This document shows positions 47,301 through 58,648 of a stretch of DNA of 64,000 nucleotides, one piece after another. The stretch is from Chrysopilus asiliformis. Its lineage: Eukaryota; Arthropoda; Insecta; Diptera; Rhagionidae. How positions within the stretch are numbered: position 1 is the stretch's first letter; each line of letters starts with the position of its first letter. The stretch spans positions 71,020,774-71,084,773 of the forward strand of contig OZ035962.1 of NCBI GenBank assembly GCA_964034945.1, written 5' to 3'. Under the pieces are notes generated by a model. It saw nothing but the letters and a program-made list of their open reading frames with translations, ran no database searches and was not told the origin of the DNA. The position numbers and the translations under genes are program-made.

Positions 47301-50300
47301 GTTTTCAGTAATTTAAGAGCCAGTTTTAACAAGTCTGGGTGCTGAAATACCATTTGTGAAACTTCGAGTCCATCAGCCTTCAAGCTTTTGATGAGAATAT
47401 TATTCACTGTACTAATTTGAACGTAGCGTAACAACTGTCTTTTGGTCTCCTAATCATTTAATATACTTTTTTTAAGTACACCGAAAATTGATCTGCCCCA
47501 GACTTGAAACTACGGACTGGATCAAATTAACACGTTAAATATTTGTTTTTTACTTACATAACAAAACTCAGAGATTGCTTTAGACATAAAATAGTTATTT
47601 ATGTATAAGAGTTTACATTCTTTACTATTGTTTACATTCTTTACTATTGTTTACATTCTTTACTATTGTTTACGCAACTAACTTTTGACGAAAAAATGCA
47701 ACAATTTATTATTTACGCGTAAATGCACTGCACAACACTGCTGATACTAATATGAATGAAATTTTACTATAAAGAATGAAAAAAAAATATTACTATCCAA
47801 CACGATTGTCACATGTTTCCACACATGACCGATAAATGAGTCTTTCGTTATTAGAACTGGGTGCAGCATTGACCAACAGAAATTTTTCATTCGTCCGATC
47901 CGCACCCTAATGAAAAGTTTTTATTTAATGTCAATTTTTATTATAATTTTTAAATTCATTTAAGTGAATACTAACCGAACAACCTAATTTTTCGTGATGG
48001 GCATTTTCACGGCCACAAATGTTACCACAATCATCGTAGCCATTTATTAGGCGGTAAATATTTCCGTAGGTCATGCAATAGGCTAATAGTCCAACCTAGA
48101 AAAAAAATGATAGGATAATAGTTTAATGGATATTTGAATGCAAATTGCAATGAATATTTTTACTATGATAAAGTTTTTTTTTCACTCAGCGCAATTTTTA
48201 TACATTTAGATAATTACTTTCCGAAATGCATATAGTTTAAAATATACGTACGAGTACAATCACGAATATTCCCAAGAGAACTAAAAAGATGATATCGGTA
48301 CAGCTTCTGTCCTTGATGATACCTTCTTGCTCGTCTGACTGCTTTTCCTGAAGTAAAGTTAATTTATATTTTTCTATACTATTCAAAGTTTTAAAATATG
48401 TTGTGGCGGGTACTTATGATAGGCCCCATTTACACCTACGACTTTTTCTTGAATTTTTTGCATGAAAATTATTCAGAATTTATTTTGTGGATATTATTTA
48501 CTCAGTTCACAAAATTTGAATTGATTCTGGGGATTTAAAAAAATTCAATTTGCATTTATAAAAACTTCTCAATTTTTGTTTTTAGTGAATTAATCTTTCG
48601 CGACAATTACAGATCACAGTTTCAAGCAGCGCGCAGCTAAGATGCTTTGGTTGTGCCTCTAAACATTTGGTTGCCACGCATTAGCAGCTGATTCACGCAT
48701 TTCACGTTGGTTATGTTTTGACATCAAAACTTGTAAAATCACTCTATATTTTGTCACGAACATGATGTGTGAAATCACTATACGGCGCGGCTACGCTACA
48801 ACGAGGTTGGAAATATGCGGAAATTTACCTACAACTCCTTCGCCACAACGCGGTTAAAAAATTATATTTTTCATTTAAACGTAGACCTCCTACACCGCGA
48901 AATATTCGCGATTTTCGCATTACAAAGTTTATGTACTTTTTACACAATTGCAACGGCGCGCAAGCCTAAAAAATTATACTGGCTATACACATACGTTATG
49001 TTTGTAATGTAAAATTGTGCACACTTTTTCGTTCTAGCCCTCTTAGAGCGGTTTGCACCAACGAAACTTAGCAACTTATGTCGAACTTAAATTTGTTAAG
49101 TGCCAGAATTTCTATGGTTTAAGAAGGCTAAGCATAACTTAAATAGTTATGACTTGTATCAGCAAACGGGCCTTAATGTTTCGTTTTTTTTTGGCAATAT
49201 GCTTGTTTAATATTGAATTTTGATTTCATTGTGAATTTTATTACATTTAGTGCCGTTTGCACCAACAAAATTTATCAATTTATGTACAATTTAAATTATT
49301 TAAGTCCCAGAATTTCTACGGTTTAAGTAGGCTAACCGCAACTAAATTTTTTCATAATAGTACGCGCAAATTTGTCTTAATATAAATGAAAAAAACTTAA
49401 GTTTTACCAAAGATTAATACCTAAAGATAAGAAGCGACAGAATTTTTCATAGAACTTTTAAAATATATGGAAAATACTGTAGAGTTGTGAATCTCACTCA
49501 ATATTTTTATAGACTTTTGACAGTTGAGCGTTAAAATATTAGGGAAAATAATCGTCTTGCAAGCAAGGCATATTAAAGATTTCATTTTCGCAGTCGAATT
49601 TTTTTTGGACCCCCAAAATTTGTTCTAGGTTTGTTATCTTTATTTACCTAATTTTTGGTTTCACCCAAAAAAAATATCTTTTCTATAACGCGATTTCCTA
49701 CAATGCGGCATCTTCCAGGAACCTATCTACCGCGTTGTAGAAGGTTTAACTGTACATTTATACTAGAAGATCTGTTTTTTATTTATAATGAAATCAAACA
49801 AAAATCAATTATGATTTTTTTTATGTTTATGTTTATTTATTTTCACTCATTACGAGTTTCTAAATCGTTCCCTAATTCTGTTCTTTGAAATTTATGTGTT
49901 TATAAAAGAATTAATGGTTGTTTTGGAAAATCTAAAAGTCCAATTTATCATTATTGTTGTTTTGTTTCCTTTTTAAGTGTGTATATATCAACACAAACAT
50001 TGCTTGGTGTGTAGGTCTTAGATAAATAGTTTTTACAGATTTGAAGGTGATAAAAGAGTTAAACATGCTTCATTTACAGCAAGCAAAATTGGTCAATTTT
50101 ATGTTATTACTTATTGATTATCAATTATTATTACCTTCAGAGGGGCTAATAATGAATGAAGCAATCAGTGTAAAAAAAAGCTCACAGTCTACATTTCTTT
50201 GAATTATACATACATATCTAAGATATATAAATATAATCTTGTTGTAGTAAAGAAGGGAAAGGTTCAACGGCGGTCAAATCAGATCCTTATTTATTCAAAA

Positions 50301-50881
50301 TCACATCTATTTTCGACACTCAATCTCATTGATAATTCCTTGATTGATTTGAATTCAACGACCTTTCATTTAACACTATTTCAGATCTTCTCTATTCCTG
50401 CGCACTGATTTTCTACCATTGAGCAGCCATTGAATATGTTATTACTGCTTAATCAACGTGAACAATTTCGCCCTCCCCTTAATGACATTTTCTGTCTATT
50501 TAGTTTCTCCAACTATGGTGAAAGTGCTAACCTTTTCGGTAATTAACGATTTTATGAATATTTTAGTCAACTGTCTAACTATTTACGACGAATTCTGCTG
50601 TTGCGTTGTATGTATCAAAGATTAGAAGTGAAATCTATCATTATAATTGTTTTGGGAGTTTACATGTTTTCCCCAAAGTTCAGTATTATTGATTCAATTT
50701 GGATTTCTAGCTCCTTGTAATAACTTCTACTGAATGATTTTTATCATTTAATGCAGACAAGAACAATATACAAAAAAAATACATTTTTTTATAGAAAAAT
50801 ATAGTTTTTTGATGTATAACTTACCATATTTATGTCTTCTGGGCTAACACGGGTCTCCTCGGCACTCTGGTAACACCCCAT
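38335..50881 (-). CDS. SLC44A1: Choline transporter-like protein 1 (SLC44A family), 14 exons
   Basis: Exons (minus strand, 5' to 3'): 50825-50881, 48252-48347, 47976-48095, 47794-47906, 46592-46752, 46420-46528, 44525-44747, 43241-43366, 43074-43180, 42878-43013, 40549-40669, 38902-39068, 38602-38694, 38335-38520. All phases agree and give 604 residues. It starts MGCYQSAEETRVSPEDINM. The first membrane helix follows DRSCTDI (about 35-60), then an extracellular loop with GYDDCGNICG (about 71-80). About nine further helices include the RKRIGLVIALFKEAGKAV segment, LFWFTNFVVGCQHMVVAGAV and NALRVLAINSVGDFVL. The C-terminal YFMSRGLMEFVQNS matches vertebrate CTL1. CTLs carry choline and ethanolamine at the plasma membrane. 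The first loop is shorter than in human CTL1 (657 aa). The exon 13 donor (GTTATT) is weak. Confidence 0.9.
38760..38882. mobile_element. Short TA-flanked hairpin MITE near a splice donor
   Basis: 123 bp. Ends GACTCGCGATTATATGAACA and, inverted, CACTCGCAATTATATGAACA, with TA outside both. The ends resemble pogo/Tigger-type termini. Its right end lies about 20 bases from the exon 12 boundary (38902), inside intron 12. Confidence 0.75.
39142..40076. mobile_element. TA-flanked element (GGGTCAAAGTGGGTAA ends)
   Basis: Left GGGTCAAAGTGGGTAAATGT and inverted right GGGTCAAGGGGGGTTATTGT, TA outside (39140-39141, 40077-40078). 935 bp, no transposase. It contains a truncated copy of the TATACCCGTATGG repeat (39590-39810) and several AATGTAAACA motifs. 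Confidence 0.65.
39590..39810 (-). repeat. Truncated copy of the TATACCCGTATGG family
   Basis: Starts with TATACCCGTATGGTGAAAAC and ends at the GAAATTTTGCGCAGAT segment; the remainder of the family sequence is missing. The GACA-type tract is short here. Nested in 39142-40076. Confidence 0.7.
41025..41594. mobile_element. hAT MITE with TAGACATGGGTAACGC ends
   Basis: 570 bp, ends TAGACATGGGTAACGCAG and inverted copy. The 8-bp duplication CACCAGTG is perfect (41017-41024, 41595-41602). Interior rich in GCGCAG/CTGCGC motifs. No transposase. Confidence 0.85.
41750..41845 (+). repeat. (GGGGAGA)n microsatellite
   Basis: About 12 units of GGGGAGA with minor variants, inside a repeat-family copy. 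Confidence 0.85.
43440..43561. mobile_element. Small palindromic element (TGGATAAGA ends)
   Basis: About 120 bp with arms TGGATAAGACATGGCTACTT and inverted TGGATAAGATATTGCTACTT, continuing past CTGCAC to near the centre. No clear target duplication, so the class is unresolved. Confidence 0.6.
43810..44131. mobile_element. hAT MITE with CAGTGGTTCTTAACCT ends
   Basis: 322 bp. Ends CAGTGGTTCTTAACCTTG and, inverted, CCGTGGTTCTTAACCTGG. The 8-bp duplication CTCTAGAG is perfect (43802-43809, 44132-44139). The ends resemble Charlie-group hATs of vertebrates. Interior contains TTCACCGAACCCTTCTTAAT, and the right end carries GAACCCCTGGGGTTC. Confidence 0.85.
44825..45566. mobile_element. pogo/Tigger-type MITE
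   Basis: 742 bp. Ends CAGTGATCCCCCGCTATACG and, inverted, CAGTAGTCCCCCGCTTTACG, TA outside. Repeated CGCTATACGGA motifs lie inside. The interior shares AAGCGAGAACTCCAATT and a CAGCAGAGGCAG stretch with 52154-52846. Confidence 0.8.
46802..47740. mobile_element. hAT-like MITE with CAGTGTTGTGCAG ends
   Basis: 939 bp with 13-bp inverted ends CAGTGTTGTGCAG. Flanks CTGGTAAT and CTGATACT agree in 6 of 8 bases, so the duplication is decayed. TTTAC repeats (CATTCTTTACTATTGTTTA) lie near the right end. The 83-codon frame at 47183-47434 is not a recognisable transposase. Confidence 0.65.
48348..50824 (-). other. Intron 1 of the short-promoter CTL isoform
   Basis: 2.5 kb, AT-rich. It contains a small TTA-flanked element at 49046-49172 and a second partial copy of its left end at about 49250. 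Otherwise nothing recognised. Confidence 0.55.
49046..49172. mobile_element. Possible small Harbinger MITE (GCGGTTTGCACCAACG)
   Basis: Ends GAGCGGTTTGC and inverted GGCCCGTTTGC, TTA outside both (49043-49045, 49173-49175). Only 127 bp. A second partial copy of the left end follows at about 49250 (CCGTTTGCACCAAC). Confidence 0.5.
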
Positions 50882-50944
50882 TCTCTGGATGATTTTTAAA
50901 CTGGTTCCTTTGTCATAATATAAAGAATTTTTATTTTTTTATTT

Positions 50945-51290
50945 AAAACTAGCTTGTATACCCGTCGCTAGGGGTTAAGTTTTTTCAAATTTTTATTTTT
51001 ATTTTTTTTGATGGTCTATGTTGGAGCTAAACTTCAGGCCAATCGGCTCGGTAGTTTCCCCGCGAAAGGGTAACATAGAGGAAGAGCTAACTTTCGAGAT
51101 CACTTTACCCCCTCCCCTTACTCCCCCCACCCATCGCGCTACGTTTCCGTATGCCTATGTTGGAACCAGAACTACCACAGACACTCATGCCAAATTTCAA
51201 GTCAATCGGTTCAGCCGTTTTTGCGTGAAAGAGGAACAGACAGACAGACAGACAGACAGACACCAACTCATTTTTATATATTAGTATGAT
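50945..51290 (+). repeat. LINE 3' tail fragment (RTE/CR1-like)
   Basis: Contains CCAATCGGTTCAGCCGTTTT, a (GACA)n run of about 25 bases, and TATATATTAGTATGAT. This arrangement is familiar from the 3' UTR of RTE-type LINEs and derived SINEs in arthropods. A duplicated variant (CCAATCGGCTCGGTAGTTTC) lies upstream. It starts about 65 bp from the CTL start codon in exon 1. Confidence 0.55.
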
Positions 51291-52153
51291 TATAAAAACA
51301 TCACAAACTTTTGACGTAATTTCAAAGATAATGTTCAGAAGAGTGTGTTCAGAAATATAAAAAAATCAAACTTCGTGAAACATATCATGTATTATGGTAT
51401 TATAGGGTATTTAATTTGGGTCAATTTACTAGCGATATTTTTAAGGCAGGCATTATTTGCAAAAAGTGTTGCACTCTCGAGTCAAAATTTGTGCGTATTT
51501 TTAGAAGACAATGAAACAATAGTTATTTCAGAAATGATTTAGTTGCTTGATTAATTTTTCCAGTATTAGTTGAGACACGTATCGTTTAAACGTTTGTTGC
51601 ATATCTTCTTCAATTTAAGGCCAAATCCCACTGACTGACTCTTTCATCACAGTATCTCCCGAACCACTGAATCGATTGCCATGACACCTTCTTGCATACA
51701 GATTCATCTTACCCCATAGATGCTCGCTTTAAGGTAAGATGATTTGGTAATCAAAACTATAATGATTTGGTCTTAAAGTTGAACTTAAAATAGTTAATGG
51801 TGATTTTCCGTTGGTAAGAGAAAGATAAATGTACTTATTAGAAGAGCGCGACACGATAAACTGAAAAATCACTATAAACTGAAATTTAATTCGCGCAATT
51901 AAGTTCTAAGACCAAACTTTGATATAAATTTTTAAAAAAAATTTAATATTCTTCTCAATTTTTCTGATATTCTGTAAACAAAAAAAAAACAAAAATAGTT
52001 TTTTTTTGATAATTATGATAAAAAGTTCAATTTTTAAATTTAACGACACTCTGCTCCAAAAATATTTTCGGGATAACTTTTGATTCAATTGTGTAAGCAA
52101 AAGTCCTGCGTCTTTCTTTTCAGAATTTTGTATCTTAATGTAAACGGTTGTAA

Positions 52154-52846
52154 AGCGAGAACTCCAATTCTCATGATTTGTCGTATAATATTTTGTTATT
52201 TTTCACGTATTCAATCAATTTTTCCTCCATTTCAAGTATTACAAATATTTACTTCGGTCCATATATGCGAAAAATATCAACAACGATTTGTGAGGTTAAA
52301 TTGAAAGCAGAAATTTAGAGATTAGAGCTAAATGGGCCTATTCTTAAAATGTAAGATTGCTCTGTATCTGTAACTTTACATTTTCAGTCCACTTTGCTAT
52401 TCACAAACTGTAACTTTGACATTCTGTATCTGTAACTAGCTGTCAAATCATCTGTAAGTTTATGCCGAGAGAAAACTTATCCATAAGGTTACATTTTTTA
52501 AGAAAAATGCAAAATTTTAAGAATAAAGGAAATATGTCGGACTTAATATTGTTGTATAATGGATGGGAAGAAGATTCTGAGTAAGTTAAATAAAAATACT
52601 TAGAAAGAAATGTTTATACGATTTGTTATACAGTTCAGAAGAAGCAACTGTCAGGAATCCCTATTATTCAGTTACAGTTTGTGAATACCAATTTGGAATC
52701 TAATGTAAAATTAGTGTGGATCATGTGGAACATGTAAAGTTACAGTTGCAGATACATTTACATTCGTGAATAGCCCCAAAAATGTGTTTCTGCTTCTGCC
52801 ACTGCCTCTGCTGCTGCCTCTGCCCAATTGGAGTTCTCGCTTAAAA
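52154..52846. mobile_element. Element with AAGCGAGAACTCCAATT inverted ends
   Basis: AAGCGAGAACTCCAATT at the left and its reverse complement at the right. The Harbinger MITE 52333-52778 is nested inside. A related sequence lies within the Tigger-type MITE 44825-45566. Target duplication not resolved. Confidence 0.5.
52333..52778 (-). mobile_element. Harbinger MITE, short form, inverted
   Basis: 446-bp copy of the 8998 family in reverse orientation, with the same internal deletion. AAA flanks both ends (52330-52332, 52779-52781) rather than TTA/TAA. Confidence 0.8.
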
Positions 52847-53538
52847 CTTGAATTTAGTGTCGTGGAATCAAGTGTCAGATGTAGACGGCGCCTAAGAAAC
52901 GGCTTTTAAAAATTCGAAACGAAAGGCCCAGTAATAATAACGCAAATATCCTATTTCCCATTTTTTTCTCGGGAAAACTGGCATTTGGGAGTTTTCGGTG
53001 TCATTGATCGCGAATCTGATATTAGAATTTCAATATTCGAAAAGCAAGTCCTGAACGTAAAACTATTTCTTTTTCAAAAGTTTTTTAGTTTGGTGCAAAA
53101 AAACTTATGCAAAAAACTTTAATCCGGCAATGACGGGTATGCAAGCTAGATTTAGAGCATGTTCTTCTCTGAAGTAGCAGAGTGCCTACTTTATTCAATA
53201 AAATCTGTCAACATTTTTCTATTCGATTTTTTTTGAAAAGGGGAGTCATTTCGAACAAAATTATGAAGAAAAAAATGTGTTTAGAATGTTATGACTCTAT
53301 TACACATTTGTGGCGGTTGTTATCTTCGTAAGGATTTTTTAATTTTGCGATTTTAAAATTTAAAAAACATAACGCTTTAAATTTTTGAACATTAAGTTCA
53401 CTGCAAATATCACTTTAAACAAAATTTTTATTATTTTTCATTCCATTTATCAAATAGATAAGACGTTGAAATTTTAATTCATTTAAATATTTTTGAAATA
53501 AAATCAAAAATGAAACAATTTAAAAAATATAAGATATA

Positions 53539-54105
53539 TCGGGTCTTTCAATAAGGACATAACAAGATTGTATTTAAATAAAACACAGAATAATTGAGAT
53601 ATCGGGCAGAAATTTATTCCAGGTGTAGTGGACATGTTACATTTAAGTATGAAATTCGATGTCTTATGAAATTCGATGGCCACCGCGAGCACGTTTGCAC
53701 TGATTGATTCTTTGGAGCCAATTTTCCACCACTCTTCCACACATATCGGACGGAACGTTGGCAATTTCGCGTTCGATATTGTTCCTGGGCTCCTCTAACG
53801 TTCTTGGCTTGTTGGCATAAACCAACGACTTAACATAATCCCATAAAAAGAAATCCAACGGCGTTAAATCGCATAAGCGAGGTGGCCATTCGACCGGACC
53901 ATTTCTCGAGATTACACGATTACCGAACTTCTCCTTCAATAGATCAATTGTTTGACCAGCTGTGTGGCATTGCTCGTTCGTGAACTTCACCATGATAAAA
54001 ATGTAAACCTTGACTGACGTTTTAGCATTGCCAGATCATAAAAAAAGTTTTAGGGTGCGTTTTTATTAAAACACAAAATTGTTATGTCCTTATTGAAAGA
54101 CCCTT
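53539..54105 (-). mobile_element. mariner-family deletion derivative
   Basis: Inverted ends GGGTCTTTCAATAAGGACAT with TA outside (53537-53538, 54106-54107). 567 bp, with one internally deleted transposase frame. Confidence 0.85.
53664..53993 (-). pseudogene. Deleted mariner-type transposase ORF
   Basis: 109 residues. It starts MVKFTNEQ, the usual N-terminus of this family, and passes directly into CHTAGQTIDLLKEKFG, normally just after the second catalytic Asp. It keeps the third catalytic region (CDLTPLDFFLWDYVKS). The DNA-binding domain and the first two catalytic Asp are missing, so it is inactive. Confidence 0.85.
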
Positions 54106-54159
54106 TACCATCCCTATACAATGTAGAAAATTTGTAGATTAAATATTTGAAAATGCCAT

Positions 54160-54265
54160 CAAAAAATGAATTACGGCAGTGTGTTTAGAGTGACAAAACA
54201 AGTTGGATTCGTTCGAACAAATTCAGCTAGAAATTTTAAATTTTGCACGGATCCGTTTTTCGTTT
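54160..54265 (-). repeat. Degraded piece of the TATACCCGTATGG family
   Basis: Shares GTGTGTTTAGAGTGACAAAA and GAAATTTTAAATTTTGCACGG with the better copies. Heavily diverged. Confidence 0.45.
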
Positions 54266-55452
54266 TTTCATACGGTTTTCTATAGTGGGTGAAAGGACTA
54301 ATTTTTGTCCCTTCCAACATACAAATAAAAATAAATTTAATCCTAAAAATCAAAAAAAAATATCCATACTTTGAATCCCAATTGAAAATCCAAAAAATGA
54401 TTTAATTCGGAAGAATGAGGCTGTGTTCATAATTGCAGAAATTAATTGCGAAGCAAGTGCTGACGATAAAGCAGGAGAATCGGGTTTTCGCATTTTACTG
54501 CGAAACTAAGCATTTTTCGGTAGTGGCCATATGAAGGAAATTGAAGATATTAAAATTATTGTGGGTTCTTATCTACTTCGTACATCACTCTTAACACCGC
54601 TCGACACTAATTGAAACCGATTTGAAAACTGCAGTACGAAAACTTTTGAGATACGCCTATTTGCGGAATCAGTGACAAATTGTATTTTTATATGTAAGTT
54701 TTTCTTTATTTAGATTAAATTAGGATACTTTTAGTTTTCGCGGAACGAAATGCGATTGCGGTTGGTTCATTTTCGGTTATGAAATTCGAAGATGTGGGAA
54801 AACGCGAATATCTTTTTCCCATTCTCGGAAAAATTATGACTAGCGGGGTTTTAGCGGAGTCAAAATTCGAAACGGAGAGTCCTGTGTGGCAAACTCGAAT
54901 ATTTTATTTGTCTTTTTTATTGAAATAAAAAATTTGGTATCGGAGGGGTTTTTTTTGTATCGCGGATATCAATTCTGAGTCATGTGAGGAACTTCCTCGG
55001 CTTCTAGATAATATGACTATTGTTTCTCCGTTTTTCCTCGTAAAAATCACAATAGAGAGATTTGAAATTAGTCTGATGATGGAATTTCAAAATCTGAAAT
55101 GGGGGGTATTTTAAGGATAACATGAATATTTTTTTCCGAAAATGGCTTCGTTTTTAGTGGTATTGCTCTTAACTCAAAAAATATGAAAATGATCAATCGA
55201 AATAATCTGATTCTGGGGACGATATATTTCGGAAAACAGAGTTTTAACTCCAAAAACGTGATTTTTCACGAGAAACCTTGTAAGGTTTTGGAGAGCTGTG
55301 ATTTGTAGAAAATTATTTTAGTACAACAATGTTACAAATACAACAGACCAAGTTAAAATGAATCATTCTGGATCATTAAGTCAAAAATGCTCATTTTAAT
55401 TTTTAAAAATGTTCATTTTCATTTTCAAAAATGCTCATTTTTGAGTTATGAC

Positions 55453-56913
55453 CAGTGTTGGGGCCAGATAATTATTTTTTTATCTAGATAAAGATAAAGA
55501 TAAATGCTCGTAATGTTTATCTAGATAAGATAATAGATAATGAAAATATGAAAGATAATAGATAAGATAAGATAAAAAGCCAAATTATCTAGATAATTTT
55601 TAGATAAATATTTATTTTGACATTGCACAAAATTCAAAATTACGTACTAAAAAAAATAGCATAAAATTTTTTGCTTTTCTTGATTTCCAATTTAAATATA
55701 ATAAGAAACGAAATAATAATAAAAGAAAACGGATAAGAAACGTTATCGTAACGTAACGAAATAACGAAATGATTTTCGGGCTTTTTCTTCAAAATTACGT
55801 TATAATGAACGTTATAGAAATTCAATTCCGTTACCATAACGAAAAACGAAAAAAATATTGCGTTTTTTCGTTGTTTGTTAGTATTTCCTTGTTTTGTTCA
55901 GTATTATTTTTTGTGAAATTTCCCACAAAAGTTCATCAAGTATAACCCCACAGACGTAAAATATAATCAAAAATATTGGAGTAGTGTTTTTAATCGTATT
56001 TTGATTCTAAATCGGATTTTGTTTTGGCCAGATCACTCTATTTCTGGAGATACAAAAATGGAAATCTTCTAAGCAAGTTTTTTGGTAGCGAAAAGATTTT
56101 CTTTTTAGTAACTCCAGAAGTAGAGCGAAATTCTATAAAAAAATTCTATATCTTTGATATCAAAATCACGCTTTTGTGGAGACAGTTTTTTTAATGAACA
56201 AAACTTTTGTGTGATTTTTTGTCTTTTGTATTTTTTATTGATTTTTTAACTTAATAATCACATTTTTTTCCGTTTTTATTTGTATTTTCTTTTTGCTGAG
56301 TTTTATTATTTGTTATACAATTTATTTTTATGGAAACTGAACTGAATTACTTTGTGATAAACTATTATTACAGTGCGTTTTTTTGTTTTCAGTTTCAATA
56401 CAATGTGTAACGGAATAATAACATTATAACGTAACGAAATTAAGTTTTTTATCGATACAAAACGAAATAACGTCACGAAATATAAGTTTAATTTTGCTAC
56501 GTAAGGAAATTTATAATGTTATGATTTTTTATTTCGTTCATAGCCCGGTTTACACTTGGCAACAGTTACTGGCAGAACTTTTTTTTTATGGACAAGAGAA
56601 GAGAGGCGAGTGAAAGAGTGACACTTCGCTTCCTTGTCCGTAAACAAAAATTGTTGCCAAGTATAAAACTGTTCCTAAAAAAAGTTTTTAGGTTTTCAAA
56701 AGTATGCAGAAAACAATTTCGTTTCAGCATTTTTTCAGATTTAATTTTTTGATTTTCGGTGGTAACGATTATCTCTAGATAAATGGGATTTTCCTTTATC
56801 TAGATAAGATAAAGATAACTTTTTTGGGGTGTTATCTAGATAAGATAAATATAACCTTTTTTTTTATCTAGATGATTATCTAGATAATTATTATCTAGAT
56901 AACCCCAACACTG
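55453..56913. mobile_element. hAT element with CAGTGTTGGGG ends and TCTAGATAA repeats
   Basis: 1461 bp. Ends CAGTGTTGGGG and CCCCAACACTG, with the 8-bp duplication GTTATGAC perfect (55445-55452, 56914-56921). Both ends carry many palindromic TTATCTAGATAA/AGATAA motifs. The centre has AACGAAATAACG repeats. No transposase frame recognised. Confidence 0.88.
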
Positions 56914-58648
56914 GTTATGACACTATTTTCGCAAATGAGCGATACGGGTTCTGCCCATGTCCATGATATTTAAATATTGGATCCCCGACCAGTAATTTTT
57001 TGTATGTATTTAAATTTTCTGAGCAAACAAAAACTTGCTCGACACTCTAGACACATCCCGTGATAATTATGTCATTGGATACGTCGACACTTTGATACGC
57101 CCTCGAACCACTTTGAAAAAGTCTGTGTGGGTTTTCATTATCTAATTCAGTTGTTTTAAGGTTCGGCTAGTACCCCCAAAAGTTCTATAATACTAAATTT
57201 AAAAGAAAATTCAGGGTTTGTACAATAAAAATTCATAAACCTTACAAAAGCAACCATCAAAATTATCCAAAAATTTTACAATTTTTTCAGGTTTTTATCC
57301 TTGTTTGCACTTTTTTGTCAAAATTATCAAGCAACGTGAACTTTTGCAGAAATGCACAATAGTTAACTCATTTATATTCAAATCTAAATAAATTGCTCTC
57401 ACGACCAACTGCAAATCCTTCACAACCGTCTGACCAAATTATCAAACGCAACTGCTGTACACTTAAAAAATTGAGTCATTTTTGTAATATAGAAGTATAT
57501 TCATTATTCACATTTCAATAAATAAAATTTGTTTATCGTATTTAAATTTAAATAAAGAAAAATAGCTCAAGCTATATTCACTGATATTCCAAGTAGCATG
57601 ATAGTTATATTTTAAATACAAATTTTTAATTTTTTTTTATGAGAAAAAAAATTATTTTTTACAATATGTATATCGTGTTCTGAGTCTAAATACAGAATGC
57701 TAACTCGAAACGTTTTCAGGCACCTCGAACAGTAAATCAAAACTAAATAATTTTCCGCAGTTGCCTATCTATTTAAGTGTTTGCCTTCATTAATAAGAAA
57801 AACACATTTTTATTGACTACTGTTTAAGTGACCATTGGCTTTGAATGCAGTCACCATCAATAGGAAAAATATAATTCAATGGACATTGAGCATTGACCAC
57901 GAAATTTTTTTATAGATTGGGTTTTGGGGTGTCGAAAGCGAGGGATACCTACCAGTCATTTAGTTGCTATCTAGTGGGCAGGACAACGGTTTATGGCCAC
58001 ACACCATACTATTGGAAGCGTACAATTTTGATTCCATTGCCAACACAATATCAGTTAATGTTTTCATTATTTTGCTTACTTGCCTAATCAGGAGCTGTCC
58101 TTTTACATACAAAACAATATCGATCAAACTCTTGACTGAGGAGCAAGAGTTAGCTACAAATTCAGTGATTCACCTTGCATTTCCATCAGGACGTCATCAG
58201 TACTTTTCATTAGTAGTTGGCCATCGACAGCTATAAATTGGTCTTATATTATTGTATCTATGGTAAAATCAAATTAAACACAAATCTAACAGGTTTTTAC
58301 ATTTTTTATTTCATCTTTCTGTGTATTAACAGTTCAGAGTTTTCTCCTTATATTATCATAAAACTAAATCTAATAATATCTGAACTACGTTGCTTTGCAT
58401 GCAGTTTGCCTATAGATATAACACACACATTTAATTCATATATTTTTTCAATTTGGTATATTTTCATTTATGATTATAATTTTCTTATATGGGAATAATT
58501 TGCTCTTTGCAGTTTTAATTTGCCTTTGCATTGTTATCATTTTTTACATACTAGAATAATATTTTGCAGAACACAAGTATTATTCTTATGCAGTGAAAAC
58601 ATAAAGATTACAATTTGAGAAATAGAGTAATGAAGAGTAAATACTTAC

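Larger units (their letters stand above)
38521..48251 (-). other. Introns 2-13 of the CTL gene, with nested elements
   Basis: Besides the exons, this span holds MITEs listed separately at 38760, 39142, 41025, 43440, 43810, 44825 and 46802, and the repeat-family copies at 39590 and 40922. All lie within introns. The rest is AT-rich sequence with nothing recognised. Confidence 0.7.
50882..58648 (-). other. Probable long first intron of the CTL gene
   Basis: If the first exon at 58649-58672 is used, this is transcribed intron. It contains the LINE tail (50945), the element with nested Harbinger copy (52154-52846), the deleted mariner (53539), a degraded repeat-family piece (54160-54265) and a large hAT (55453-56913). 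No coding exon recognised in the remainder. Confidence 0.5.

Noticed and set aside
47183..47434. 83-codon minus-strand ORF in the CTL gene span
   Set aside because: Lies inside a hAT-like MITE in an intron; the flanking exons join in phase without it and no family is recognised.
57893..58236. Two overlapping ORFs of 64 and 90 codons
   Set aside because: No recognisable domain, no splice or start context, overlapping frames.
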